Part shown: positions 53,715-61,298 of the stretch, piece by piece
How positions within the stretch are numbered: position 1 is the stretch's first letter
Layout: every line of letters begins with the position of its first letter
Assembly: GCF_000687935.1 (NCBI RefSeq)
Contig: NZ_JHZZ01000001.1
Span: forward strand, 682,001-746,000
Source of the DNA: Polaribacter sp. Hel_I_88
Lineage (GTDB): Bacteria; Bacteroidota; Bacteroidia; Flavobacteriales; Flavobacteriaceae
DNA length: 64,000 nt
Direction: 5' to 3'
Translations under genes and position numbers: made by a program
Notes under the pieces: generated by a model
The model's database searches: none
What the model saw: the letters and a program-made list of their open reading frames with translations, nothing else
Told to the model about the DNA's origin: nothing

Positions 53715-53871
53715 GTTATCTGTCGAATGTTAAAGTTAATAATTCTGAAAATTAACTTCAAAAGATGCTGAAATAAGTTCAGCAATCATTCGTAGAATGT
53801 AGCACCTTTCTCATATATGAGAGGTTGCCAAGGTTTCACAGGGTCTAATCCCTCTACCTTTCGTGATAACG
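53715..53871 (-). promoter_or_regulatory. SAM-I (S-box) riboswitch with enlarged P4
   Basis: The minus strand carries the S-box core in order: GTTATC, GAAAGGTAGAGGGA, GACCCTGTGAAACC, TTGGCAACC, AAAGGTGCTACATTC. P1 closes with GTTATC (53870-53865) and GATAAC (53720-53715). P4 is CGAATG/CATTCG and is widened by two inner hairpins, TGCTGAA/TTCAGCA and AAGTTAAT/ATTAACTT. It ends 54 bases before the metH ATG. SAM binding should lower expression of metH, metH and metF. No strong terminator follows, so translational control is more likely. Confidence 0.9.
53764..53785. repeat. Dispersed hairpin repeat inside the riboswitch
   Basis: AGATGCTGAAATAAGTTCAG followed by CA differs at three positions from 62747-62768. 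It forms the TGCTGAA/TTCAGCA hairpin within P4 of the SAM-I aptamer. The same sequence type is, from memory, a common dispersed repeat in flavobacterial genomes. Confidence 0.65.
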
Positions 53872-54067
53872 TAATTAATAAATTTATGAACTGAATTACA
53901 AATTAACGGATAATATTTTTATTTGTAGAATGAAACGAAATAAATATTTCTAAAATTTAGAGAATAATTTCACTTATTTCTAAAATTTGAAATACTGATA
54001 AACATCAATACAAAAATATTTTCCCAAAAAAGTGCTTATTGGTTTAGTTTAATTGGTGTCTTTTTAT

Positions 54068-54961
54068 TTATTCTTTTTCAAATAATGTTGATGATAAATA
54101 ACGATCTCCTCTATCACAAATAATCGCAACTACAACACCTTTGTCTAATTTTTCCGCAACTTTTATAGCACTTGCCACAGAACCTCCACTACTCATTCCT
54201 GCAAAAATGCCTTCTTCTTCAGCCAATCTTTGTGTCATTGCTTTTGCTTCTGCTTCATCTACTTCTATAACTTCATCTACTTTTTTTCTGTTGAATATCG
54301 CTGGTAAATATTCTTCTGGCCAGTTTCTTATTCCTGGTATTTTTGCACCTTCTTTTGGCTGAACTCCTGTAATAATAATATTTTTATTCTGTTCTTTTAA
54401 GTAATCTGAAACCCCCATGATTGTTCCTGTTGTACCCATTGTACAAACAAAATGTGTAACTTCACCTTCTGTATCTCTCCAAATTTCTGGTCCAGTTCCT
54501 TTATAATGTGCTTTAGAATTGTCTGTATTATCAAATTGATTTAATCTGTAATAGCCTTTTTTATATTTTAATTTTAAAGCGTGATCTCTAGAACCTTCCA
54601 TCCCTAATTCTTGAGAGGTAAGAATTACTTTTGCACCATAAGCACGCATGGTTTTAACCCTTTCTATGGTGGAATTTTCTGGCATTACTAACACCATATT
54701 TACACCTAAAACTTTTGCCATTAGTGCCAAAGCAATTCCTGTATTTCCACTAGTAGCTTCTACTAAAGTATCACCTTTTTTAATATTCTTTCTCTTTAAA
54801 GCTTCAGAAATCATATTATAAGCAGCTCTGTCTTTCACACTTCCTCCAGGATTATTTCCTTCTAATTTTAGTAATAAAGTAACGCCTTCTTTTTTAAAGA
54901 TATTTTGAGCTTCTACCAAAGGTGTATTTCCTACAAAATCTATGATACTTTTTGTTTTCAT
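54068..54961 (-). CDS. cysM: Cysteine synthase B (O-acetylserine sulfhydrylase)
   Basis: A 297-residue PLP enzyme that makes cysteine from O-acetylserine and sulfide or thiosulfate. The PLP Lys is in NPGGSVKDRAA, the phosphate-binding and substrate loop is TSGNTGIAL, and the glycine loop is GTTGTIMG. The end ICDRGDRYLS is the CysM form rather than CysK. Its ATG overlaps the cysE stop by 4 bases (ATGA). Last gene of the cys operon. Confidence 0.94.
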   Translation of the reverse strand: MKTKSIIDFVGNTPLVEAQNIFKKEGVTLLLKLEGNNPGGSVKDRAAYNMISEALKRKNIKKGDTLVEATSGNTGIALALMAKVLGVNMVLVMPENSTIERVKTMRAYGAKVILTSQELGMEGSRDHALKLKYKKGYYRLNQFDNTDNSKAHYKGTGPEIWRDTEGEVTHFVCTMGTTGTIMGVSDYLKEQNKNIIITGVQPKEGAKIPGIRNWPEEYLPAIFNRKKVDEVIEVDEAEAKAMTQRLAEEEGIFAGMSSGGSVASAIKVAEKLDKGVVVAIICDRGDRYLSSTLFEKE

Positions 54962-55725
54962 CTTTTAATTTTTTTTTGAAAAATATTATTTTCTGATTCT
55001 ACAGTAACTACCGAATTTTCTGAGATTGATTCTGTTACACAAACATTGGCACCAATTACCGAATTTTCGCCAATAATTACATCACCTCCTAAAATAGTTG
55101 CGTTTGCATAAATAATAACACCACTTTCTATAGTTGGATGCCTTTTTGTTGATGCCAAACTTTTCTTTACTTGAATTCCTCCTAAAGTAACGCCTTGAAA
55201 AATAGTTACATTATTTTTTATAATTGTGGTTTCGCCAATTACAATTCCTGTTGCATGATCTATGAAAAAAGATTCCCCAATTTTTGCTCCTGGATGAATA
55301 TCTGTTCCTGTTATACTGTGTGCAAATTCACTCATCATTCTTGGCAACACAGGTATTTCTTGTTGTAATAATTGATGACTTAATCTATAAACAATAATTG
55401 CATAAAACCCAGGATAAGCCAAATAAATCTCTTCTAAACTTTTTGCTGCAGGGTCGCTATTTAACGCTGCAAGTGCATCTAAATCTAATTTTGATCTAAT
55501 TTCTTTAAACGAGTTTTTAAAATCTAACCAATAAAAATCTTTATTTTCTACTCTTAACCTGTCTAAAATTATGTAAAATTTTTCTTGAGATTTAGGTAAG
55601 TTTTCTTTGCTGTAATTGGCATCAAACAAACAATTTATTAACTCTCTAGTAAAAACTTCTACAGCATTTCTAAGACACATACTGTAAGATTTTGGAGAAA
55701 TATCTAACCTTGTTACTGTTTTCAT
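54958..55725 (-). CDS. cysE: Serine O-acetyltransferase
   Basis: A 255-residue enzyme making O-acetylserine from serine and acetyl-CoA. A helical N-terminal domain (to about residue 120) is followed by left-handed beta-helix hexapeptide repeats (GTDIHPGAKIGESFFIDHAT, GIVIGETTIIKNNVTIFQGV, GGDVIIGENSVIGANVCV). The active-site His lies in IDHATG, and the Asp/His pair in the preceding helix region. It lies 5 bases after the ferredoxin gene and overlaps cysM. Confidence 0.94.
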   Translation of the reverse strand: MKTVTRLDISPKSYSMCLRNAVEVFTRELINCLFDANYSKENLPKSQEKFYIILDRLRVENKDFYWLDFKNSFKEIRSKLDLDALAALNSDPAAKSLEEIYLAYPGFYAIIVYRLSHQLLQQEIPVLPRMMSEFAHSITGTDIHPGAKIGESFFIDHATGIVIGETTIIKNNVTIFQGVTLGGIQVKKSLASTKRHPTIESGVIIYANATILGGDVIIGENSVIGANVCVTESISENSVVTVESENNIFQKKIKR

Positions 55726-55730
55726 AACTT

Positions 55731-56066
55731 TTATGATTCTGGCGCTAATTCTACTTCTAAACCCTCCATTTCTGGTGTCATTTGAATTTGACAGCCTAAT
55801 CTACTATTGTCTTCCACATTAAATGCTTCTGCTAACATGGCGTCTTCATCATCTGACATTTCTGGTAAATTATGCTCTGATTTTACATAACATTGACAAG
55901 ATGCACACATAGCCATTCCTCCGCAAATCCCTATGGTTCCTTCTTCTGCAAGTTCGTAAGAACGTACAACTTCCATCAAATTCATAGCCATATCTGTGGG
56001 TGCAACAACTTCGTGAGTTACTCCATTTCTATCTGTAATCTTAATATTTATATCTAAACTCATCAT
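55731..56066 (-). CDS. 2Fe-2S ferredoxin (adrenodoxin type)
   Basis: A 111-residue ferredoxin. Four Cys ligands are in CGGMAMCASCQCYV and SRLGCQIQM, with the spacing of vertebrate/bacterial adrenodoxin-type ferredoxins, and the acidic patch DDEDAML follows. The start could be Met1 or Met2. Its position beside an FNR-type reductase and sulfite reductase suggests that it carries electrons to sulfite reduction. Confidence 0.92.
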   Translation of the reverse strand: MMSLDINIKITDRNGVTHEVVAPTDMAMNLMEVVRSYELAEEGTIGICGGMAMCASCQCYVKSEHNLPEMSDDEDAMLAEAFNVEDNSRLGCQIQMTPEMEGLEVELAPES

Positions 56067-56439
56067 TTATGTTTATCAAACACCAAAAGTAAGAAATTTG
56101 ATTGGTTAGAACTCAATGGTTTTGAAAACCTATGAGGTGTATATGTATTTAAATTATCAATTAATTATTAGAAAGCACTTAATTTCAAACAAGTTTAGCC
56201 CAAATTGAAATCTTTCAACTACGCTCAAGACAGGCTCTGTCATTTTTATAGTCTTTCCAAATAAATAATTCAATTTATGGAAGAGATTGCCACAGTTTAC
56301 AAAAAAGTAAACTTCGCAAAGACGCCTTAAAAAAAATGTAGCTTTTCAACTTCGCTCAAAATAAATTCCAAGCTGGAAATGGCTTCTAATAAAATTTATA
56401 GTTTTATGTCGAAAGAAATTATGAAAACTTTCAATAAAA
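56067..56439. other. 373-base intergenic region made of dispersed repeat fragments
   Basis: Between the ferredoxin and its reductase. It holds a GGTTTT/AAAACC hairpin (56112-56136), two copies of TTTCAACT(A/T)CGCTCAA (56213-56228 and 56344-56359) and a GAGATTGCCACAG...CGCAAAGACGCC segment (about 56283-56324) related to part of the repeat at 49225-49252. No ORF or promoter is convincing. It interrupts an otherwise tight operon. Confidence 0.65.
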
Positions 56440-57495
56440 TTACTGAATAGCCTTTACAACTGCTTTTGGTGCTTCCTTTCTTGTACCATCAAAACCATCT
56501 ACACCACCAACTGTTGTATATTTCATCACGTATTTTTTATCTGGAAAAATTCTTTGATAGGCACTTTGACACATTAAAGTGGCTTCGTGAAAACCACAAA
56601 GAATCAGTTTTAATTTTCCTGGATATGTATTGACATCGCCAATTGCGTAAATTCCTGGAATGTTGGTTTGGTAATCTAAAGCGTTGTTTACTTTGATGGC
56701 ATTTTTCTCGATTTCTAATCCCCAATTTGCAATTGGCCCTAGTTTTGGCGACAAACCAAAAAGCGGAATAAAATGATCTGCATCAATAATAAATGCGTCT
56801 TTACCTTTTTGCTCCACAGCAACTCCTGTTACTTTATCAGTTCCTAAAATTCCTTTAACCTCAGCTGGAGTTATAATGTTTATCTTCCCTAAATTCTTTA
56901 GTTCTTGTGCTTTTTCAACAGAATCTAAAGCACCTCTAAACTCATTTCTTCTATGAATTAAAGTTACTTCTGATGCAACATCAGACAAGAAAATTGCCCA
57001 ATCTAAGGCTGAATCTCCACCTCCAGAAATCACCACTTTTTTATTTCGATACAACTCTGGCTCTTTGATAATGTATTCAACTCCTTTATCTTCAAATTTT
57101 GCCAAATGTTCGATAATTGGCTTTCTTGGCTCAAAAGAACCTAAACCACCAGCAATTGCAACAATTTTAGCATGATGCTTTGTACCTTTATTTGTAGTTA
57201 CAATAAAAGTTCCATCTTCTAATTTATCGATTGTTTCTGCTCTTTCACCTAACGTGAAACCTGGTTCAAACTGCTTAGTTTGTTCTAAAAGTTTCGTTGT
57301 TAAATCACCTGCTAAAATTTCTGGATAGGCAGGAATATCATAAATTGGTTTCTTTGGATAAATCTCTGAACATTGACCTCCAGGTTGTGGTAAAGCATCA
57401 ATTAAATGACATTTTAATTTTAATAAACCTGCTTCAAAAATTGTAAATAATCCTGTTGGTCCTGCACCAATAATTAAAATATCTGTTGTAATCAT
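56440..57495 (-). CDS. Ferredoxin--NADP reductase (thioredoxin-reductase type)
   Basis: A 351-residue FAD/NAD(P)-binding protein. FAD site: DILIIGAGPTGLFTIFEAG at the N terminus. NADP site: KKVVISGGGDSALDWAIF. The C-terminal FAD motif is IPGIYAIGDVNTYPG. It lacks the CxxC pair of thioredoxin reductase, as in YumC-type ferredoxin-NADP reductases (FNR type 2). It probably passes NADPH electrons to the neighbouring ferredoxin and on to sulfite reductase. The partner choice is inference. Confidence 0.9.
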   Translation of the reverse strand: MITTDILIIGAGPTGLFTIFEAGLLKLKCHLIDALPQPGGQCSEIYPKKPIYDIPAYPEILAGDLTTKLLEQTKQFEPGFTLGERAETIDKLEDGTFIVTTNKGTKHHAKIVAIAGGLGSFEPRKPIIEHLAKFEDKGVEYIIKEPELYRNKKVVISGGGDSALDWAIFLSDVASEVTLIHRRNEFRGALDSVEKAQELKNLGKINIITPAEVKGILGTDKVTGVAVEQKGKDAFIIDADHFIPLFGLSPKLGPIANWGLEIEKNAIKVNNALDYQTNIPGIYAIGDVNTYPGKLKLILCGFHEATLMCQSAYQRIFPDKKYVMKYTTVGGVDGFDGTRKEAPKAVVKAIQ

Positions 57496-57512
57496 TTTGT
57501 TTATTTATAAAA

Positions 57513-57539
57513 CCTACAAGGTTTTAGAAACCTTGCAGG
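57513..57539 (-). terminator. AAGGTTT/AAACCTT hairpin between sirC and FNR
   Basis: Arms CCTACAAGGTTT and AAACCTTGCAGG with a 3-base loop and one mismatch, in the 52-base gap of the operon. It belongs to the same hairpin family as 49319 and may be a weak terminator or RNA-stability element. Confidence 0.55.
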
Positions 57540-57547
57540 AAGTTATT

Positions 57548-58186
57548 TTATTTTTCAACCAAACTCTTTGTGAATTCGTTTAGCTTTTCTACTTTTTCTT
57601 CAAAGTTTCCTTTGATGGTTTTTCTATATTCGTTTAAATTTTTCACTAAATCATCTACATTTTCTGGAATTACATCTTCAAAAAACTGACGTAATCTTTT
57701 GGCTGTGGTTGGCGATTTTCCGTTTGTAGAAATTGCCACTTTTACATTTCCTTTGGTTACAATGCCTCCCATATAAAAATCGCAATAAGGAGGATTATCA
57801 GCAACATTTACCAACTTTGCTTCTGCTCTACAATCTTTCCAAACTTGTATATTTATTGCAGGAATATCTGTTGTTGCCACTACAATATGCCTGCCTTCTA
57901 AATATTTTTTTTGATAAACATCTTTAATTAACGTAACACAGCCTTTTTTTGATAACTCAAGAGTTGCTTCTCTAAACATTGGCGAAACCATTGTTACTTT
58001 TGCATCTGGACTTGATTTTAACAGAAAAGTCAATTTTTCTTCGGCAACAAAACCTCCACCAACTATTAAAAAATTTAGGTTTTTAGACTTTAAAAAAATA
58101 GGATATAAATTATTACGTAACCCCCTAACCCCCAAAGGGGGAATTTTATCACGCTTGTGTTCTATGTTTTTTTCCTCTGGAATCAT
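57548..58186 (-). CDS. Precorrin-2 dehydrogenase / sirohydrochlorin ferrochelatase
   Basis: A 212-residue siroheme enzyme of the Met8/CysG N-terminal type, making siroheme for sulfite reductase. NAD site: NLYPIFLKSKNLNFLIVGGG, then AEEKLTFLL. Conserved PYCDFYMGGIV and STNGKSPTTAKRLRQ follow. The first about 24 residues include IPPLGVRG coded by a palindromic repeat, so the start was lengthened by an insertion; relatives begin close to NNLYPIF. One base overlap with cobA. Confidence 0.9.
   Translation of the reverse strand: MIPEEKNIEHKRDKIPPLGVRGLRNNLYPIFLKSKNLNFLIVGGGFVAEEKLTFLLKSSPDAKVTMVSPMFREATLELSKKGCVTLIKDVYQKKYLEGRHIVVATTDIPAINIQVWKDCRAEAKLVNVADNPPYCDFYMGGIVTKGNVKVAISTNGKSPTTAKRLRQFFEDVIPENVDDLVKNLNEYRKTIKGNFEEKVEKLNEFTKSLVEK
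58119..58145 (+). repeat. Palindromic repeat in the sirC reading frame
   Basis: AACCCCCTAACCCCCAAAGG, then GGGAATT on the plus strand. On the coding strand it is translated as KIPPLGVRGLR near the N terminus of the siroheme enzyme, keeping the frame open. Confidence 0.88.
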
Positions 58187-59013
58187 TATGAAACAAGTTC
58201 TTTTAAGTAAATATTTTTTGAATATTCTTGTTGCACATTGGCTAAAATTGCTCTGTGATTTACAACTTCGCCCAAAACAATAATTGCAGGGTTACTTAAT
58301 TCTTGGTTTTTTACGATGTCTAAAATAGTATCTACAGTTCCAATACCTACTTTTTCATTGGTTCTTGTTCCATTTTGAATAATAGCAACTGGTAAATTGT
58401 TTTTATGTTCTTGTTGAAATAATTGTATAATTTCCGCCAATTTTCCCATCCCCATTAATATAACAATTGTTGCGTTAGATTTTGCTGCCAAAGCAACATC
58501 ATTCGATAATTTATGCGATTTTGTAGTTCCTGTAATTACCCAAAAACTTTCTGCACTTCCTCTTTTTGTTAAAGGTATATTTTGATATGCAGGAACTGCC
58601 AAAGACGATGAAATTCCAGGAACCATGGCTGTTTCTATTCCAAAATTAGCAGCAAATTCCATTTCTTCTGCACCTCTTCCAAAAATAAGAGGATCACCTC
58701 CTTTTAAACGAACTACATGTCCATGAGTTTTTGCTCTCTCAACAATTAATTCGTTAATTTGTTCTTGTTGATATCTGTAGCAACCTCTTCTTTTCCCAAC
58801 GAAAATAAGTTCTGCATTTGGATTGATAAAATCTAATAATTCCTCATTTACCAAAGCATCATACAAAACAACATCTGCCTTTTTTAGAACTTTAATGGCT
58901 TTTAAGGTGATTAAATCCACATCTCCTGGACCAGCACCAACAATCGTTAAAAGCCCCCTTTTATCCCCCAAAGGGGGAAATGCGGACTCTTTATCTATTT
59001 GAAAATTTTTCAT
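58186..59013 (-). CDS. cobA: Uroporphyrinogen-III C-methyltransferase
   Basis: A 275-residue SUMT that makes precorrin-2, the first step to siroheme. Motifs in order: VGAGPGDVDLITLKA, VLYDALV, RLKGGDPLIFGRG, VPGISSSLAVPAY, IPLTKRG and the SAM-site GTTKSH. Length is normal after removing the first about 18 residues, which contain FPPLGDKRG from a palindromic repeat inserted next to the original start. It overlaps sirC by one base and follows the sulfite reductase gene by 11 bases. Confidence 0.95.
   Translation of the reverse strand: MKNFQIDKESAFPPLGDKRGLLTIVGAGPGDVDLITLKAIKVLKKADVVLYDALVNEELLDFINPNAELIFVGKRRGCYRYQQEQINELIVERAKTHGHVVRLKGGDPLIFGRGAEEMEFAANFGIETAMVPGISSSLAVPAYQNIPLTKRGSAESFWVITGTTKSHKLSNDVALAAKSNATIVILMGMGKLAEIIQLFQQEHKNNLPVAIIQNGTRTNEKVGIGTVDTILDIVKNQELSNPAIIVLGEVVNHRAILANVQQEYSKNIYLKELVS
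58951..58980 (+). repeat. Palindromic repeat in the cobA reading frame
   Basis: Plus strand AAGCCCCCTTTTATCCCCCA, then AAGGGGGAAA. On the coding strand it yields FPPLGDKRGLL at residues about 12-22 of CobA, directly before the first strand (LTIVGAGPGD). Confidence 0.88.
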
Positions 59014-59024
59014 TGTTTTTCTTG

Positions 59025-61136
59025 TTATATTGTTTTTGCTGAAGTTTCTGCTAATCTGTATGTATCTACTTTTTTGTAGAATGATTTTGCATCGTTTAAA
59101 TAACTTTCTGCAAATGCTTTTGTTGGTGCTTCTTTTTTAATTTGATAAACCAAATCTTCAAAAGAACCATTCAATTCAATTTTATTTGTTTCAATAAAAT
59201 GTTTTTGAAAATCACTAATAATTACTGCTTGCGTATTTGTTTTTATATTTTCTGCAATCAACAAAGCCTTTGCTGTATTTACTAAAGAGGTGTATGCATA
59301 ATAAATACTATCTGAATATTGATTCTCTTTCAAAGCATTTTCAGCATTGCTGATTTTCTCTTCGCTTTCAAACAACAAGGTTGCAATTAAATCGATCACA
59401 ACTCCTGCACATTCTCCTACTCCAATTGCTTTTACGTAGTTTTCATTATGTCCCCAGTCAACGAAATCGCTTGGTTTTAAATCAGAAGTATCAGACAATT
59501 CCTTTAATAAATCATAGAAATATGTTTTTCCTTGTCTGTCATAATATTCTAAAAAAGTTTCTTTTTCTTGCTGATTTTCTTGAATATCATTCAATAAAAA
59601 ACGTAATGCTTCAGGACCTCTTTTACTTGGAATTTTCACCAATTTATCAGAAAAACGTCCTTTTCCATCGCCTAAAATTCCACCACCAATTAAAACTTGT
59701 AAAGCTGGCGCTTGTAAATTCCCTACTTTAATTGACATTCCTTGAAAACCAATATGAGCCATATTATGTTGCCCACAAGCATTCATACAACCACTAATTT
59801 TAATGGCAATTTCTTTGTTATTTACATACTGTGGATATTCTTCTTCCAACACTTTTTCTAAAACAACTGCAATTCCTGTACTACTAGAAATTCCTAAATT
59901 ACACGTATCTGTTCCTGGACATGCAGTAATATCTGCTGTGGAATTATAACCAGCATTTGCGAAACCTAATTTTTGAAGTTCCACATAGAAAAATGGCAAT
60001 AATTCCTCTCTTATATGACGAATTAAAATATTCTGTCTTAAGGTTAATCGAATTTCATTTGCAGCATATTTTTTAACCAAGTTAGCTAATAATCTAGCTT
60101 TTGGTGTGTAAAAATCTCCCAAATGAATTTTTAAACCAATCGCGAATAAACCTTTTTGTTTTTGTTTGATGACGTTTGTTTCCTTCCATTTGTTGAAGGC
60201 TTTTTCATCTTCAATTTTTACAGACGGAATTTCAACTTCTTGAAAAGCGATTGGTTGTTCAAATGCTGTTGTATCAACTTTAAACGTTTTGTTTTCTAAA
60301 GCATCAACTTCATCAGCAACTAATTGTAAAAAAGCATCAACTCCCAAATCTTTTACTAAGAACTTTAACCTTGCTTTTGCTCTTTTTGCACGTTCTCCAA
60401 ATCTGTCGAAAATTCTTAAAACACCTTCAATAGTTGGTATTAAAACATCTTCTTCTAAAAAATCGTAAATAACATCTGCATGTCTTGGTTGTGATCCTAA
60501 ACCACCACCTAACAATACTTTAAAACCTTTTTTAGTAATTCCGTTTTCCGTTTTAACTTTTGCAATAAAACCTAAATCGTGAATAAAACTGATTGCTGTA
60601 TCATCATCTGTACCTGAAAAAGACATTTTAAATTTACGACCCATTTCCTGACAAATTGGGTTTCTTAAAAAGAATTTAAACGTAGCATCTGCATAAGGTG
60701 AAACATCAAAAGGCTCATTGACATCAATTCCTGCAGTTTCTGATGCTGTGATATTTCTTACTGCATTTCCACAGGCTTCACGTAAAGTAATATCATCTTT
60801 TTCTAATTGCGCCCATAATTCTGGAGTTCTGTCTAAACTAACATGATGAATTTGAATATCTTGTCTTGTTGTAATATGCAATCTTCCTCGAGAATATTCA
60901 TCTGAAACATTGGCAATTCTATGCAATTGCTCGCTAGTAACTTTACCAAAAGGTAATTTTATACGAATCATTTGTACACCAAATTGACGTTGACCATATA
61001 CACCTCTTGCCAAACGAAGACTTCTAAAACGTTCTTCGTCTATTTTACCTTCCTTAAAAAGCTGAATTTTTCTTTCTAATTCTAGAATGTCTTTTTCTAC
61101 GACTGGATTTTCTATTTCTGTTCTAAAACTTTGCAT
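59025..61136 (-). CDS. Ferredoxin-type sulfite (nitrite/sulfite) reductase with C-terminal HEPN-like domain
   Basis: About 703 residues from MQSFRTEIENP (61136); a longer frame from 61160 would add MGKLEGAF, coded by a palindromic repeat. It is a siroheme/4Fe-4S hemoprotein: two ferredoxin-like halves (RQFGVQMIRIKLP, RQDIQIHHV, RQNILIRHI) and cluster ligands TACPGTDTC and SGCMNACGQHN. The catalytic part ends near residue 580. A helical tail of about 105 residues (NALKENQYSDSIYYAYTSLV, NTAKALLIAENIKT) resembles a HEPN domain. With cobA, sirC, cysH, D and N around it, sulfite is the likely substrate. Confidence 0.92.
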   Translation of the reverse strand: MQSFRTEIENPVVEKDILELERKIQLFKEGKIDEERFRSLRLARGVYGQRQFGVQMIRIKLPFGKVTSEQLHRIANVSDEYSRGRLHITTRQDIQIHHVSLDRTPELWAQLEKDDITLREACGNAVRNITASETAGIDVNEPFDVSPYADATFKFFLRNPICQEMGRKFKMSFSGTDDDTAISFIHDLGFIAKVKTENGITKKGFKVLLGGGLGSQPRHADVIYDFLEEDVLIPTIEGVLRIFDRFGERAKRAKARLKFLVKDLGVDAFLQLVADEVDALENKTFKVDTTAFEQPIAFQEVEIPSVKIEDEKAFNKWKETNVIKQKQKGLFAIGLKIHLGDFYTPKARLLANLVKKYAANEIRLTLRQNILIRHIREELLPFFYVELQKLGFANAGYNSTADITACPGTDTCNLGISSSTGIAVVLEKVLEEEYPQYVNNKEIAIKISGCMNACGQHNMAHIGFQGMSIKVGNLQAPALQVLIGGGILGDGKGRFSDKLVKIPSKRGPEALRFLLNDIQENQQEKETFLEYYDRQGKTYFYDLLKELSDTSDLKPSDFVDWGHNENYVKAIGVGECAGVVIDLIATLLFESEEKISNAENALKENQYSDSIYYAYTSLVNTAKALLIAENIKTNTQAVIISDFQKHFIETNKIELNGSFEDLVYQIKKEAPTKAFAESYLNDAKSFYKKVDTYRLAETSAKTI

Positions 61137-61298
61137 AAAAGCCCCTTCTAACTTCCCCAAAGGGGAAGAACTCTTACTCGGGTGTAAGAATATTGTTAAT
61201 AATTTTCTGATTAAAAGGTTTTTGAAACCTTACAATACTTTTTTAATTTTCATTTTTAGCAAACAAGCTAAATCCCCCCTTTGGGGGTTAGGGGGCTT
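61137..61298. mobile_element. MITE-like segment with inverted palindromic repeats
   Basis: The left copy starts AAAAGCCCCTTCTAACTTCC (61137-61171, continuing CCAAAGGGGAAG). The right copy is inverted (61271-61298: AATCCCCCCTTTGGGGGTTA, then GGGGGCTTA). About 100 bases lie between, with an AAGGTTT/AAACCTT hairpin (61216) and no ORF. Orientation of the ends equals that of the DUF559 module in metH. The segment forms the joint between cysN (whose last codons it supplies) and the sulfite reductase gene. Confidence 0.65.
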
